Below, one piece after another: positions 17,895-27,337 of a stretch of DNA of 64,000 nucleotides; the first letter of the stretch is position 1; the number at the start of each line of letters is the position of its first letter. Source of the DNA: Cupriavidus consociatus (GTDB taxonomy: Bacteria; Pseudomonadota; Gammaproteobacteria; Burkholderiales; Burkholderiaceae); assembly GCF_017814975.1 (NCBI RefSeq), contig NZ_JAGIQA010000003.1, forward strand, positions 62,001-126,000, written 5' to 3'. Below the pieces are notes generated by a model. That model did not search any database. It worked only from the letters and a program-made list of their open reading frames with translations, and had not been told where the DNA came from. Both the position numbers and the translations under genes were made by a program.

Positions 17895-18981
17895 CACGCC
17901 CCTGGCGCGCAGCGTCGCGCCGCCGGAACGCACGGAACACACGCATGGCAGCGCAAGCGCCGAAGCGCAGGCCAGTTGCCAAACGCGCCAGGCATCCCAG
18001 CCCGACAACGTGATCCTCAAGGTTGAAGACCTGAAGGTCCATTTTCCCGTGACGCGCGGTGTGCTGCTCAAGCGCCAGGTCGGCTCGGTCAGGGCGGTCG
18101 ATGGCGTCTCGTTCACGCTGCGCCGCGGCGAGACGCTGGGGCTGGTGGGCGAAAGCGGCTGCGGCAAGTCCACCACCGGGCTGGCCATCATGAAGATGCT
18201 GCCCGCCAGCGCGGGACGGATCGCCTTCGACGGCGAGGATCTGGCCGGCTTCAGCGGCGCGCGCGAAAAACGCTTCCGCCGCAGCGTGCAGATGGTCTAC
18301 CAGGACCCGTTCGCGTCACTGAACCCGCGCATGAAGGTGCGCGACATCATTGCCGAGCCGCTGCAGGTGCATGGCTTGGCCGGCGACCGTGCCGCGCTGC
18401 AGGCGCGCGTGGCCGAGCTGCTCGACATGGTCGGCCTGCTGCCCTACATGGCCGACCGCTATCCGCACGAATTCTCGGGCGGCCAGCGGCAGCGCATCGG
18501 CATCGCGCGCGCGCTGGCACTGAAACCGAGCCTGATCGTGTGCGACGAGCCGGTGTCGGCGCTGGACGTGTCGATCCAGGCGCAGGTGGTCAATGTGTTC
18601 ATGGCGCTGCAGCGCAGCCTGGGCCTGTCCTATCTGTTCATCGCCCATGACCTGGCGGTGGTGCGCCATATCAGCGACCGCATCGCGGTGATGTACCTGG
18701 GCCGCATCGTCGAGATCGCCAGCCGCCACCAGCTCTACGCCGAGCCGCGCCACCCGTACACGCGCGCGCTGCTGTCCGCGGTGCCGGTGGCCGACGTGCG
18801 CGCCGAACGCCAGCGCCAGCGCATCGTGCTGCAGGGCGAAGTCCCCAGCCCGATGCATCCGCCGTCGGGCTGCCGCTTCCATACGCGCTGCCCTTCGGCA
18901 ATGCCCCAGTGCCGCAGTGCCGAACCGGTGCTGCGCGACCACGGTGGCGGGCAGATGGTGGCATGCCACCTGTACGGCTGA
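17881..18981 (+). CDS. ABC transporter ATP-binding protein (DppF-like)
   Basis: A 366-residue ATPase. About 35 extra N-terminal residues precede the ABC domain. Walker [10 protein letters not shown], signature [15 protein letters not shown], Walker [13 protein letters not shown] and the cysteine-bearing C-terminal motif [15 protein letters not shown] all match the DppF/OppF partner subunit. It ends the operon and is convergent with the tandem TetR gene, 24 bases away, with no clear terminator between them. Confidence 0.92.
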   Translation: MTHIDTPLARSVAPPERTEHTHGSASAEAQASCQTRQASQPDNVILKVEDLKVHFPVTRGVLLKRQVGSVRAVDGVSFTLRRGETLGLVGESGCGKSTTGLAIMKMLPASAGRIAFDGEDLAGFSGAREKRFRRSVQMVYQDPFASLNPRMKVRDIIAEPLQVHGLAGDRAALQARVAELLDMVGLLPYMADRYPHEFSGGQRQRIGIARALALKPSLIVCDEPVSALDVSIQAQVVNVFMALQRSLGLSYLFIAHDLAVVRHISDRIAVMYLGRIVEIASRHQLYAEPRHPYTRALLSAVPVADVRAERQRQRIVLQGEVPSPMHPPSGCRFHTRCPSAMPQCRSAEPVLRDHGGGQMVACHLYG

Positions 18982-19005
18982 ATAGAGGGTCGCAACAAAC
19001 GCGGC

Positions 19006-20238
19006 TCAGCGCAACAGGCCCATCATCATGGGCCGCACGAACAGATCGGCGGCGTTGTCAGAGGTCGCGTCGCGGACCCAGCGGCGCAGCTCGACCGCGG
19101 CGTTGATCATGCCGTGCACCTGCAGCGCGGCGATCGACTGGTCCAGCGGCCGGATCGAACCGTCCTGCATGCCCTGCACCAGGAACCGGACAAAGCGCGT
19201 CGACAGCCGGGCCATGTCCTGCATCTTGGCGACACGCATCTCTTCCGGCAACGCGCCGTAGATGGTCAGCCGCAGCAGCGGCCCCTGGCTGGAGAACTGG
19301 TAATGCACCAGCGCGCGCGACACCGCGCACAGCTTGTCCCAGCCGGTGCCTGGCATCTCGTCGGCCAGCGTCTGGGTATCGCGGATCACTGCCGACATGC
19401 GGTCGAAGCATGCGGAGATGAGGTCGTCCTTGTTCTCGTTGTGGTGGTAGAACGCGCCCTTGGTCAGGTTCAGCCGCGCCGAGATCCGGTCCGCCGAGGC
19501 GCCACGGTAGCCCTGCTCGTTCAGCAGCTCGGTGGCAGCGCGCAGGAACGCCTGCTGCGTCGTTTCCGGCCGGCCCAGCGTCGGCAGCAGCGCTTCGGCA
19601 TCCAGGTCCGGCTGCCACGCGGTGCCGGGCGCGGCAATGCCATTGAGCACGATATCCGCCAGCGTCTGCGCGACCTTGGGATAGTCCGCGGGTTCGTAGC
19701 GTTCGATCCAGCTCATCGCGCCGCTGGTCAGCGACAGCAGCAGGTGGGCCCGAGCGCTCAGCGCGCTGCGTTGTGCCGGGTCGGCGGGCGTGGCATCGCG
19801 CAATAGCCCGCGGATCTGCCGGAACATGTCGTTGTAGGCCGAGAACGCCACGTCGGCATGGCTCGCTGGCAACGCACGGATCTCGCGGAAACTCATCAGC
19901 TCCGGCCGCTCGCCTGCCGCGGTGCGCGCCAGCCGCGCGACAAACAGCGCGATAAACGCGGCGACGCGCTCGCCGGCGCTGCCGTGCCGCGAAGCCGAGC
20001 CGGCCAGGCCACGCATTTCTTCGATGGTGCGCATCAGGCAGGCCAGCACCAGGTCTTCTTTCTTGCGAAAGTAGTACGTGATGCTGTTGGTGTTCAGCCC
20101 TACCAGCTGGCCCACGTCGGACAGCGTCGTGCCGCGCACGCCCTTGCGATTGAACAGCGCCGCGGCGGCATCGAGGATGCCTTCGCGCTTTTCGACATAA
20201 CGGCGGGTCTGCCTGGCTTCCGACTGGTCCGTGAGCAT
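19006..20238 (-). CDS. Tandem double TetR-family regulator
   Basis: A 410-residue protein containing two complete TetR-like units. The first helix-turn-helix is at about 38-58 (GTTLSDVGQLVGLNTNSITYYF) and the second at about 247-267 (GASADRISARLNLTKGAFYHHN). Each is followed by a helical ligand-binding region of about 150 residues. Ordinary TetR proteins are about 200 residues and dimerise; this one is a covalent tandem pair with diverged halves. It is convergent with the ACAD-ABC operon and is its most likely regulator. A palindrome-like site in its own upstream region suggests autoregulation. Confidence 0.9.
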   Translation of the reverse strand: MLTDQSEARQTRRYVEKREGILDAAAALFNRKGVRGTTLSDVGQLVGLNTNSITYYFRKKEDLVLACLMRTIEEMRGLAGSASRHGSAGERVAAFIALFVARLARTAAGERPELMSFREIRALPASHADVAFSAYNDMFRQIRGLLRDATPADPAQRSALSARAHLLLSLTSGAMSWIERYEPADYPKVAQTLADIVLNGIAAPGTAWQPDLDAEALLPTLGRPETTQQAFLRAATELLNEQGYRGASADRISARLNLTKGAFYHHNENKDDLISACFDRMSAVIRDTQTLADEMPGTGWDKLCAVSRALVHYQFSSQGPLLRLTIYGALPEEMRVAKMQDMARLSTRFVRFLVQGMQDGSIRPLDQSIAALQVHGMINAAVELRRWVRDATSDNAADLFVRPMMMGLLR

Positions 20239-20266
20239 GGGCGGTCCGGTTGCGCGGATGGGCGAA

Positions 20267-20286
20267 CCGGTTTTTCGAAGATACGG
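20267..20286. promoter_or_regulatory. Imperfect palindrome CCGGTTTTTCGAAGATACGG upstream of TetR gene
   Basis: It lies 29 bases upstream of the tandem TetR start and shares the TTTTTCGAA core and CCG/CGG ends with the perfect palindrome at 10477-10494. Candidate autoregulatory operator. The remainder of the 155-base gap to 20393 shows nothing else. Confidence 0.45.
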
Positions 20287-20393
20287 TGCCAGGAATTATA
20301 GGCGCGGGGTTCGCGCGAGAGATATCGGGATGTTCCCGCTTTGCCGCACGTACCGTATTGGATGAAATCGCTGGTAGGGCAAGCGCCGGCCGT

Positions 20394-23300
20394 TCAGGGC
20401 TCGTGCGCTGCGGCAGGCCCTGCCGGTGCCGCCGGCTGGAACACCGGCAGCCGGAACATGAACTCGCTGCCGCCACTGCGGCGGCGCCTTGCCACCAGCG
20501 TACCGCCGTGTGCCTCCACGATCGAGCGGCAGATCGCAAGCCCCATTCCCATGCCGTCGTCCTTGGTGGTGAAGAAGGCATCGAAGACCCGCGGCAGCAC
20601 GTCTTCGGCAATGCCGCTCCCGTGATCCTGCACGCTGACGACAACCTCGTCCTGCTCGCGGTACGAAGCCACCAGCAGCTCGCGCTGCTCGACCGGCGTG
20701 CCGGCCATGGCGTCGAGTGCATTGGTGACGAGGTTAAGCACCACTTGCTGGAGCTGCACGCGGTCCGCTTCGACCTGCGCGGCGCCGGCGGCCAGCCGGG
20801 TCACGGCCCTGACGTTGTGCGCGTCCAGTTCGGGCCGCACCATTACCAGCACCTCGCGCAGTACCTCGTCCGCGGACAGCGGCGCGAGTACCGCCGGCGC
20901 CTGCCGCGCCAGCGCGCGCAGCGCACGCACGATGTCGGCGGCGCGCAGCGCATGCTGGCGGATAAAGGCAAAGCCTTCCAGCGCCTCGCCAAGTTCCGGC
21001 TGCGGCCGCTTCAGCCAGCGCACGCTGGCATCGACGGTCGCGACAATGGCCGTCAGCGGCTGGTTGACTTCATGGCCGATCGACGCCGCCAGCGTTCCCA
21101 TCACGGTCAGGTGCGAGGTGCGGGCCAGCTCGGCGCGCGCATCGCGCAGGCTGATCTCGGCGGCCACGCGGCGGTTGTTCTCGCCGATCAGCTGCTCGTA
21201 CAGCCGCGCCGTTTCCAGCGAGATCGCAACCTGCGGCGCCAGCATCTCGAGTTCGGCGACGTGGTTCGCGCCGAACACGCCCGGGGCGCTGTTGTTCTCC
21301 AGGTAAACCGCGCCGATCAGGCTGTGTCCGCGCACCAGCGGCAGGCACAGCACCGAGCGCACCCCGCTGTCGATGGCGGCCCTGGTGCGTATCGACGGCG
21401 CGTCGACCATGGCGTCGGCGAGCACCAGCGTCTGGCGCGTGCGCAGCACGCTGTTGAGTACCGCCAGCGGCAGCGCGTGCTCGGTGGGCGGCGCCGAGCC
21501 AAGTGCCACCGTCACCCTGCCGTCGTGCAAGCGGCCCGAGGCCTCGATCATCGGCTCGCCGTCGCGCATCAGCACCAGCAGCCCGTAGCGGGCACCTGCG
21601 TGCTGGATCACGGTGCTCAGCAGGCCCTCGACCAGGCGATCCATCACGATCTCGCTGGACAAGGCACGCGCGGCCTGCTTGCCGAGTTCCCACCCGGCGA
21701 GCGGGGACGTGGGCGGCGTGTCGCCGGCCGCAGGCGCATCGAGTTGCGGATATTGCGCGGCCAGCAGTGTCGCCTTGTGCTCGGCGCCCCAGCGCTGGTA
21801 GCACGCGCGCGCAACAGCCAGGTGCTGCCGGGCACCCGTATGCAGGCCGTGCCGCGCGCACAGCATGCCGGCCAGTTCGTGGGCCAGCGCCTGCTCATGC
21901 ACGAAGCCGGCCGCCGCTGCCGTTTCGGCCGACTGCTCGTAACAGGCTAGCGCGCGCAGCGGATCGCCCTCGGCCTGCGCCAGCGCGGCATCGGCCAGCA
22001 GCAGCTTGTTGCGGAACGTCGGCGGATTGAGCGCTGCCCAGCGCGCGAAGCATGCGCGGTGTGCCGCAATGTCGGCGGCCGCCTGCGGTGCCTGCGCGTG
22101 CGCCAGCGCAATGCTGAGGAACAGGCGGCAGTCGGCCACGTTGATATGCGCTGGCGCTGACCAGATCAGTGTCTCGGCGTGGCGCAGGCTGTGCACCGCG
22201 TGCGCCCATTGCCCCAGGAACACCGCAGCCATGCCGTCGTACAGGTGGATCCAGAAGCGGGTCGGCAGCGAGTTGCTGCGTGCCAGCCGCTGCGCGGCGG
22301 TGCCGCAGTGTGCGGCTTCTTCCTGCCAGCCGCTGCTTTCACCACCTTCGCCACCCTCGCCACGTTCATCGCCCACGCGCAGCCGCTGCACGAAATGCAG
22401 CTGCGAATGCAGGATCAGCTCGATGTCCCGGTACTGGACCTGGCGCGTCAGCGCCAGGCCGCGCGCGATCTCTTCCGCCACCAGGCACAGCTGCTCTCCC
22501 ATGACCAGCAGGTCGGACGCGATATGGTTGCAGGCATAGCAGGCCATGCCGATGTCGCCGGAGGCGCGCCCCAGTGTCACGGCTTGCTGCGCGAGGCTCA
22601 GGGCATATGACAGCGGACGGGTCCAGGCGCTGACCTGGTCCACGGCGACCAGTGTCGCGATGCGTCCCGCTTCATAGCCGTGGTGGTCGATCAGCGCCAT
22701 CGCCGCCTGCCCGTACGCCAGCCCGTCCTCGTAAGCCTCGTACAGGCTGGCGATAAACACGCCAAACCATGACAGTCCATACGGAGACTCCGGCGTGGCG
22801 CCATGGTCGAGCGTCAGCTCGACCATCTTGGCCACATGCAGGAAGCTGATGCCATCGCGCACGAACAGCGAAGAAATCAGCGTGGACAGCAGCCCCATCA
22901 CGGCATGGATGCGCGGGTCCGCGGTGGCGGGCAAGGACGCCAGGCTGGCGATCTGCCGCTTGCCCAGCGCGGCGCGCACGGCATCGTGGGCGTCGCGCAT
23001 GCGCTGCGCGGACGGCGCGCGCTCCAGGTGTACGTCGAGCAGCGCGAGCCCGGACAATGCGGCGTTGATCGCGCCTTCATAGTCCGAGCGCACGGTCTGC
23101 AGGCTGGCGCGCAGACGGTACACGGCAGCCTGGTCGAGCGCGCCAAGCGCGTGAGCGAGCAGCGCATCGATGCCCTCCGACGCGGCATCGAGCCGGGCCT
23201 GGGCCAGCAGGCATTCGCAACGCAGCAGGTTGGCGGCGTACGCCAGGCCATAGTGCGTTTCCCACCAGTCCGGCCGCATCAGCGCCTGGGCCGTGTCCAT

Positions 23301-24719
23301 GTAGTGCAGCGCCTGCCCGATCGCGCCCGAGCGCCAGGCACGCCGCCCCGCCACCAGCAGCACCTCGACGAAGGCCACCCGCTGCGGCATCGGCAACGCC
23401 TGGCCGGCCCGCACCGCCACGCGCTCGATCTGGTTGCAGATCTCGAACGCATGGTCCGCGAGCCGGCCGCGCCAGTGTTCGATCATGATCTGCGCGATGC
23501 GGGCGTGCTCGGCGGGACGCGCGTGCGGCTCGATCATCGAATACGCGGATTCCAGCACGCGGTCATGCTGGAACGCATAGCCGCACGGCACCTGAACCAG
23601 CAAGCCAGCCTCAACCAGCGGCTGCAGCTGGCTGGCCAGCTGTGCGGCGCTGACGCCGGCCACGCGGGCCAGCAGTCCGGCATCGCCGCGCAGCCCCACG
23701 CAAGCCAGCTGCTGCAGCAGTTCGGTACCGGCGCGGGGCAGCCTGGCAAAGCGTCGGAGCATCAGGTCGACGACGCTGCCGGTGTAGTGCTGCTCGTCGA
23801 CCTCGGCGGCATGCCAGTCCCAGCCGGTGCCGCCGGCGTGCCTGGTCAGTACGCCGTCGTCGACCAGCGTGCGCAGCAACTGGTAGGAAAAGAACGGATT
23901 ACCCGCGGTCCTGTCGTGTACGGCGTGCGCCAGTGCCGCGATACGCGCGGGCGGCTCATCGAGCGCGGCGCCGACCAGCTCCGCCAGATCATCGGCAGCC
24001 AGCGGCCTGACGGGGATGCGCGTGACCGCCAGCGCGCCGCTGCGGTTGGCATGCAGCAGCCACGAGAAGCGTTGCTCGACGTCCTGGCCGTGGTCCCGGT
24101 ACGCGGCGATCAGCAGGATGCCAGCCGGACGCTGCACCGTGAAGGCTTCCAGCAGCGCGACGGTGAATGCGTCGGCCCACTGCAGGTCGTCGAAGAACAG
24201 CACCAGCGGCAGGCCCGGCGCGGCAAAGACGGAAAACGTGGCCAGCAGCGCGCCATGCGCACGGGCCTGCGCCTGCTGCGCCGGCACGTTGGCCAGCGGC
24301 GCGGTGCGGCCCAGTACCTGCTCGGTCTCGGGTACCAGTTCTGCCACCACCCTGCCCTGGCCCGCCAGCATGCCAAGCCAGCGCTCGCGCAGCGGCGCCA
24401 GCGTGGCCGGCGGCGCATCCAGCAAGCCAAGCGTGAGCGCGAGGATGGCCTGCGCCACTGGCGCATACGGAATGTCGAGCTGGAGCTGGTCGCTCTTGCC
24501 GGCGGCAGTGCGGGCGCCGGTCTGCGCCGCGGCCTGGCACGAGAAGGCATTGGCCAGCGCGGACTTGCCTGTGCCGGCGCCGCCGGCGACCAGCACCAGC
24601 TCGGACTTGCCGGTGAGGCACACGCGCCCCAGCGCGTCGGTCAGCAGCGCCATCTCGCGATCGCGCCCCACAAGGCGCGCCGGGACCTGCAGGGCCGGTG
24701 TCGCGGGCTGATCCGTCAC
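20394..24719 (-). CDS. AAA ATPase-GAF histidine kinase, 1441 residues
   Basis: A very large soluble sensor kinase. The N-terminal AAA/STAND-type ATPase has Walker A GGAGTGKS (46-53) and Walker B LPLVLFFDDLQWAD (about 180-195). A long helical repeat region (about 480-1020) follows, then a GAF domain (about 1050-1190), HisKA with His1216 in SIGHEVNQPLTAI, and HATPase_c with DHGSGIA and GMGMGLAICRSIVEAHGG. Relatives often carry a Ser/Thr kinase domain in front of the ATPase; this one starts directly with the ATPase. Its start overlaps the end of the response regulator gene by four bases, so the two form one signalling pair. The stimulus is unknown. Confidence 0.88.
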   Translation of the reverse strand: MTDQPATPALQVPARLVGRDREMALLTDALGRVCLTGKSELVLVAGGAGTGKSALANAFSCQAAAQTGARTAAGKSDQLQLDIPYAPVAQAILALTLGLLDAPPATLAPLRERWLGMLAGQGRVVAELVPETEQVLGRTAPLANVPAQQAQARAHGALLATFSVFAAPGLPLVLFFDDLQWADAFTVALLEAFTVQRPAGILLIAAYRDHGQDVEQRFSWLLHANRSGALAVTRIPVRPLAADDLAELVGAALDEPPARIAALAHAVHDRTAGNPFFSYQLLRTLVDDGVLTRHAGGTGWDWHAAEVDEQHYTGSVVDLMLRRFARLPRAGTELLQQLACVGLRGDAGLLARVAGVSAAQLASQLQPLVEAGLLVQVPCGYAFQHDRVLESAYSMIEPHARPAEHARIAQIMIEHWRGRLADHAFEICNQIERVAVRAGQALPMPQRVAFVEVLLVAGRRAWRSGAIGQALHYMDTAQALMRPDWWETHYGLAYAANLLRCECLLAQARLDAASEGIDALLAHALGALDQAAVYRLRASLQTVRSDYEGAINAALSGLALLDVHLERAPSAQRMRDAHDAVRAALGKRQIASLASLPATADPRIHAVMGLLSTLISSLFVRDGISFLHVAKMVELTLDHGATPESPYGLSWFGVFIASLYEAYEDGLAYGQAAMALIDHHGYEAGRIATLVAVDQVSAWTRPLSYALSLAQQAVTLGRASGDIGMACYACNHIASDLLVMGEQLCLVAEEIARGLALTRQVQYRDIELILHSQLHFVQRLRVGDERGEGGEGGESSGWQEEAAHCGTAAQRLARSNSLPTRFWIHLYDGMAAVFLGQWAHAVHSLRHAETLIWSAPAHINVADCRLFLSIALAHAQAPQAAADIAAHRACFARWAALNPPTFRNKLLLADAALAQAEGDPLRALACYEQSAETAAAAGFVHEQALAHELAGMLCARHGLHTGARQHLAVARACYQRWGAEHKATLLAAQYPQLDAPAAGDTPPTSPLAGWELGKQAARALSSEIVMDRLVEGLLSTVIQHAGARYGLLVLMRDGEPMIEASGRLHDGRVTVALGSAPPTEHALPLAVLNSVLRTRQTLVLADAMVDAPSIRTRAAIDSGVRSVLCLPLVRGHSLIGAVYLENNSAPGVFGANHVAELEMLAPQVAISLETARLYEQLIGENNRRVAAEISLRDARAELARTSHLTVMGTLAASIGHEVNQPLTAIVATVDASVRWLKRPQPELGEALEGFAFIRQHALRAADIVRALRALARQAPAVLAPLSADEVLREVLVMVRPELDAHNVRAVTRLAAGAAQVEADRVQLQQVVLNLVTNALDAMAGTPVEQRELLVASYREQDEVVVSVQDHGSGIAEDVLPRVFDAFFTTKDDGMGMGLAICRSIVEAHGGTLVARRRRSGGSEFMFRLPVFQPAAPAGPAAAHEP

Positions 24720-25375
24720 TGACCGACCTGGCAGAGGCCCAACTGCTGTGCCATCAGCACCAGCTCGGCAAAGGTGCGCGCCTTCATCTTGCGCATGGCC
24801 TGCCCGCGATGGATCTTGACCGTCACCTCGCTGATGCCGATTTCGGCGGCGATCTGCTTGTTCAGCAGGCCGGACACCGCCATGCCCATGACCTCGGCCT
24901 CGCGCGGCGAGAGAGTCTCGTAGGTGGCACGCAATTCGTCGGCCTTGCGCGCGCCTTCGCGGCGCAGGCGGTCCTTGGCCAGCGCGGCGCTCACCGCGTC
25001 GAGCAGGTCCTGGTCGCGGTACGGCTTGGGAATGAAGTCCACGGCGCCGGCCTTCATCGCGGCCACGCTCATCGCGATGTCGCCGTAGCCCGTCATGAAG
25101 ATGATGGGCAGCGGCACGCCCATGCGCGCCAGCCGGCCCTGCAGGTCCAGGCCGCTGGGGCCGCGCAGCCTGACGTCAAGCACCAGGCAGCACGGCGTAT
25201 CCGGCAATGGAAAGGCGAGCAGCTCGGCGGCGGACTCGAACAGCACCGCGCTCAGGCCGACCGAGCGGAACAGGTTGCCGAGCGCATGGCGCACGCCGGC
25301 ATCGTCGTCGACGACCAGCACGGTCGCGTCATCGCAGGCCTTGTCGTCGGCAGGCTCCAGGCTTGGGGATGTCAC
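24716..25375 (-). CDS. FixJ/LuxR-type response regulator
   Basis: A 219-residue transcription factor. Receiver domain (about 18-135) with phospho-acceptor Asp67 (CLVLDVRLRG) and conserved Lys in FIPKPY. LuxR-type helix-turn-helix at about 153-200 (LSPREAEVMGMAVSGLLNKQ). Translationally coupled to the downstream giant kinase gene. It is divergent from the hydrolase operon beginning at 25706, which is the most likely target by position. Confidence 0.92.
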   Translation of the reverse strand: MTSPSLEPADDKACDDATVLVVDDDAGVRHALGNLFRSVGLSAVLFESAAELLAFPLPDTPCCLVLDVRLRGPSGLDLQGRLARMGVPLPIIFMTGYGDIAMSVAAMKAGAVDFIPKPYRDQDLLDAVSAALAKDRLRREGARKADELRATYETLSPREAEVMGMAVSGLLNKQIAAEIGISEVTVKIHRGQAMRKMKARTFAELVLMAQQLGLCQVGQ

Positions 25376-25705
25376 GGTCTGATCTCCGGTGCATGCGTGC
25401 GAGGCCGCACGAGCAGCGGATTATAACCAGCAGGCCGCCATCGGCAATGACCGCCATGCCGGCACAGGGGCGATGTACAAGTCACACGCGGCTCATACCA
25501 TCGTGTTAGTCAGGCGCACGCCGGCGCCAAACGGCTCGCACGTTTCCGGCGCGATCGCCGCCGGAGCCGGCTAATACCAACATGCAATGGCGATTCCTGC
25601 GCTTGCCGTCTAGTCTTCTTATCCGGGCCGCACCGCCTCGCCGTCCCATATCCCGGCGGCCGCCGCAAGCCCGCGCTCAAACCCCCTGTCCCGAGGATCG
25701 ACACC
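25376..25705. other. Divergent intergenic region between regulator and hydrolase operon
   Basis: A 330-base gap with no believable gene. It must hold the promoters of the response regulator (minus) and the isochorismatase operon (plus). I saw AT-richer patches around 25425 and 25572 but no sigma70 consensus good enough to call, and no clear dyad. Confidence 0.5.
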
Positions 25706-26392
25706 ATGTCCAACCCCAAGCTCGAAGTCCTGACCCCGCAGAACAGCCAGCTGATCATCATCGACCACCAGCCGCAGATGGCCTTCGGCGTGCAGTCGAT
25801 GGACCGGCAGGCCATGAAGAACAATGTCATCGGCCTGGCCAAGGCCGCCAAGATCTTCAATATCCCGACGACCATCACCACGGTCGAAAGCGAATCGTTC
25901 TCCGGCTTCACCTATCCGGAGCTGCTCGACGTATTTCCCGAGCAGAAGACGCTGGAGCGCACCTCGATGAACTCGTGGGACGACCAGAAGGTCCGCGACG
26001 CGCTCAAGGCCAATGGCCGCAACAAGGTGATCGTCGCCGGCTTGTGGACCGAGGTCTGCAACACCACCTTCGCGCTGTGCGCGATGCTGGAAGGCAACTA
26101 CGAGATCTACATGGTGGCCGATGCCTCCGGCGGCACCAGCAAGGAAGCCCACGACTACGCCATGCAGCGCATGGTCCAGGCCGGCGCGGTGCCGGTGACC
26201 TGGCAACAGGTGCTGCTGGAATGGCAGCGCGACTGGGCGCACCGCGACACGTATGACGCCGTGATGAAACTGGTCAAGGAACATTCCGGCGCCTATGGCA
26301 TGGGCGTCGACTACGCTTACACGATGGTGCACAAGGCGCCGCAGCGCACCGCCACGACGCACGAGTCGGTGGCGCCGGTGCCCGCGCGCTGA
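25706..26392 (+). CDS. Isochorismatase-family cysteine hydrolase (YcaC-like)
   Basis: A 228-residue cytoplasmic hydrolase. The family nucleophile Cys118 (GLWTEVCNTTFA) and general base Asp20 (LIIIDHQPQMAF) are present, with the conserved Asp/Ser pattern VADASGGT. YcaC-like members are octameric enzymes of uncertain substrate, possibly amides or carbamates. First gene of a six-gene operon with an alpha/beta hydrolase, amidohydrolase, DoxX, MFS and XapX. The operon as a whole looks like a detoxification or stress module controlled by the adjacent two-component pair. Confidence 0.88.
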   Translation: MSNPKLEVLTPQNSQLIIIDHQPQMAFGVQSMDRQAMKNNVIGLAKAAKIFNIPTTITTVESESFSGFTYPELLDVFPEQKTLERTSMNSWDDQKVRDALKANGRNKVIVAGLWTEVCNTTFALCAMLEGNYEIYMVADASGGTSKEAHDYAMQRMVQAGAVPVTWQQVLLEWQRDWAHRDTYDAVMKLVKEHSGAYGMGVDYAYTMVHKAPQRTATTHESVAPVPAR

Positions 26393-26510
26393 TCCCCGCA
26401 GCCGGCAATGAGCGCCGCTTGCGCGCGGCCAGCAAGGCGGCGCGCAGGCCTGCTTACAGGCACCGGCAAGGTGACTTCTCTTACTTCCTGCACTCTGAAG
26501 GGCCTGATCG

Positions 26511-27332
26511 ATGAAAACCATCACCACCCAGGACGGTACCCGCATCTTCTACAAGGACTGGGGCGCGGGCCAGCCGGTCGTGTTCTCGCATGGCTGGCCG
26601 CTGCATGCCGATGCATGGGACGCGCAGATGCTCTTTCTCGCGCGCCAGGGCTTTCGCGTGATCGCCCATGACCGCCGCGGCCACGGCCGCTCGGACCAGC
26701 CCGCGCAGGGCAACGACATGGACACCTATGCGGACGACCTCGCCGCGCTGATCGAAGCGCTGGACCTGCGCGACGCGGTGCTGGTCGGGCACTCCACCGG
26801 CGGTGGCGAGGTGGCGCACTACATCGGCCGTCACGGCACCAAACGCGTGGCCAAGGCGGTGCTGATCGGCGCGGTGCCGCCGCTGATGCTGAAGACCGAC
26901 GCCAACCCCGGTGGGCTGCCGCTGGAAGTGTTCGACGGCATCCGCAAGGGCGTGGCCGACAACCGCTCGCAGTTCTACCAGGACCTGGCAGTGCCGTTCT
27001 TCGGCTTCAACCGTCCCGGCGCCAAGGTCTCGCAGGGCACGATCGATGCCTTCTGGGCGCAAGGCATGGCCGGCGGCATCGTCGGGCAATACGCCTGCAT
27101 CCGCGAATTCTCGGAGGTCGACTACACCGAGGACCTGAAGAAGGTCGACGTGCCCACGCTGATCCTGCATGGCGACGACGACCAGATCGTGCCGATCGAC
27201 GCCTCGGCCCGGCGCGCCGCCGAGCTGGTCAAGGGCGCGACGCTCAAGGTCTACCCCGGCGCCTCGCACGGCATGTGCGTGGTCAACGCGGACCAGGTCA
27301 ATGCCGACCTGCTCGCTTTCCTGAAGGGCTGA
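26511..27332 (+). CDS. Alpha/beta hydrolase, non-heme chloroperoxidase type
   Basis: A 273-residue protein of the cofactor-free haloperoxidase/esterase family. Catalytic Ser95 in GHSTGGG, Asp224 in HGDDDQIVP, His253 in ASHGM. Full length for the family and without signal peptide. In vivo such proteins are usually esterases or perhydrolases; the chloroperoxidase name reflects in vitro activity. It follows the isochorismatase-like gene by 118 bases and precedes the amidohydrolase by five. Confidence 0.9.
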   Translation: MKTITTQDGTRIFYKDWGAGQPVVFSHGWPLHADAWDAQMLFLARQGFRVIAHDRRGHGRSDQPAQGNDMDTYADDLAALIEALDLRDAVLVGHSTGGGEVAHYIGRHGTKRVAKAVLIGAVPPLMLKTDANPGGLPLEVFDGIRKGVADNRSQFYQDLAVPFFGFNRPGAKVSQGTIDAFWAQGMAGGIVGQYACIREFSEVDYTEDLKKVDVPTLILHGDDDQIVPIDASARRAAELVKGATLKVYPGASHGMCVVNADQVNADLLAFLKG

Positions 27333-27337
27333 GTTCG

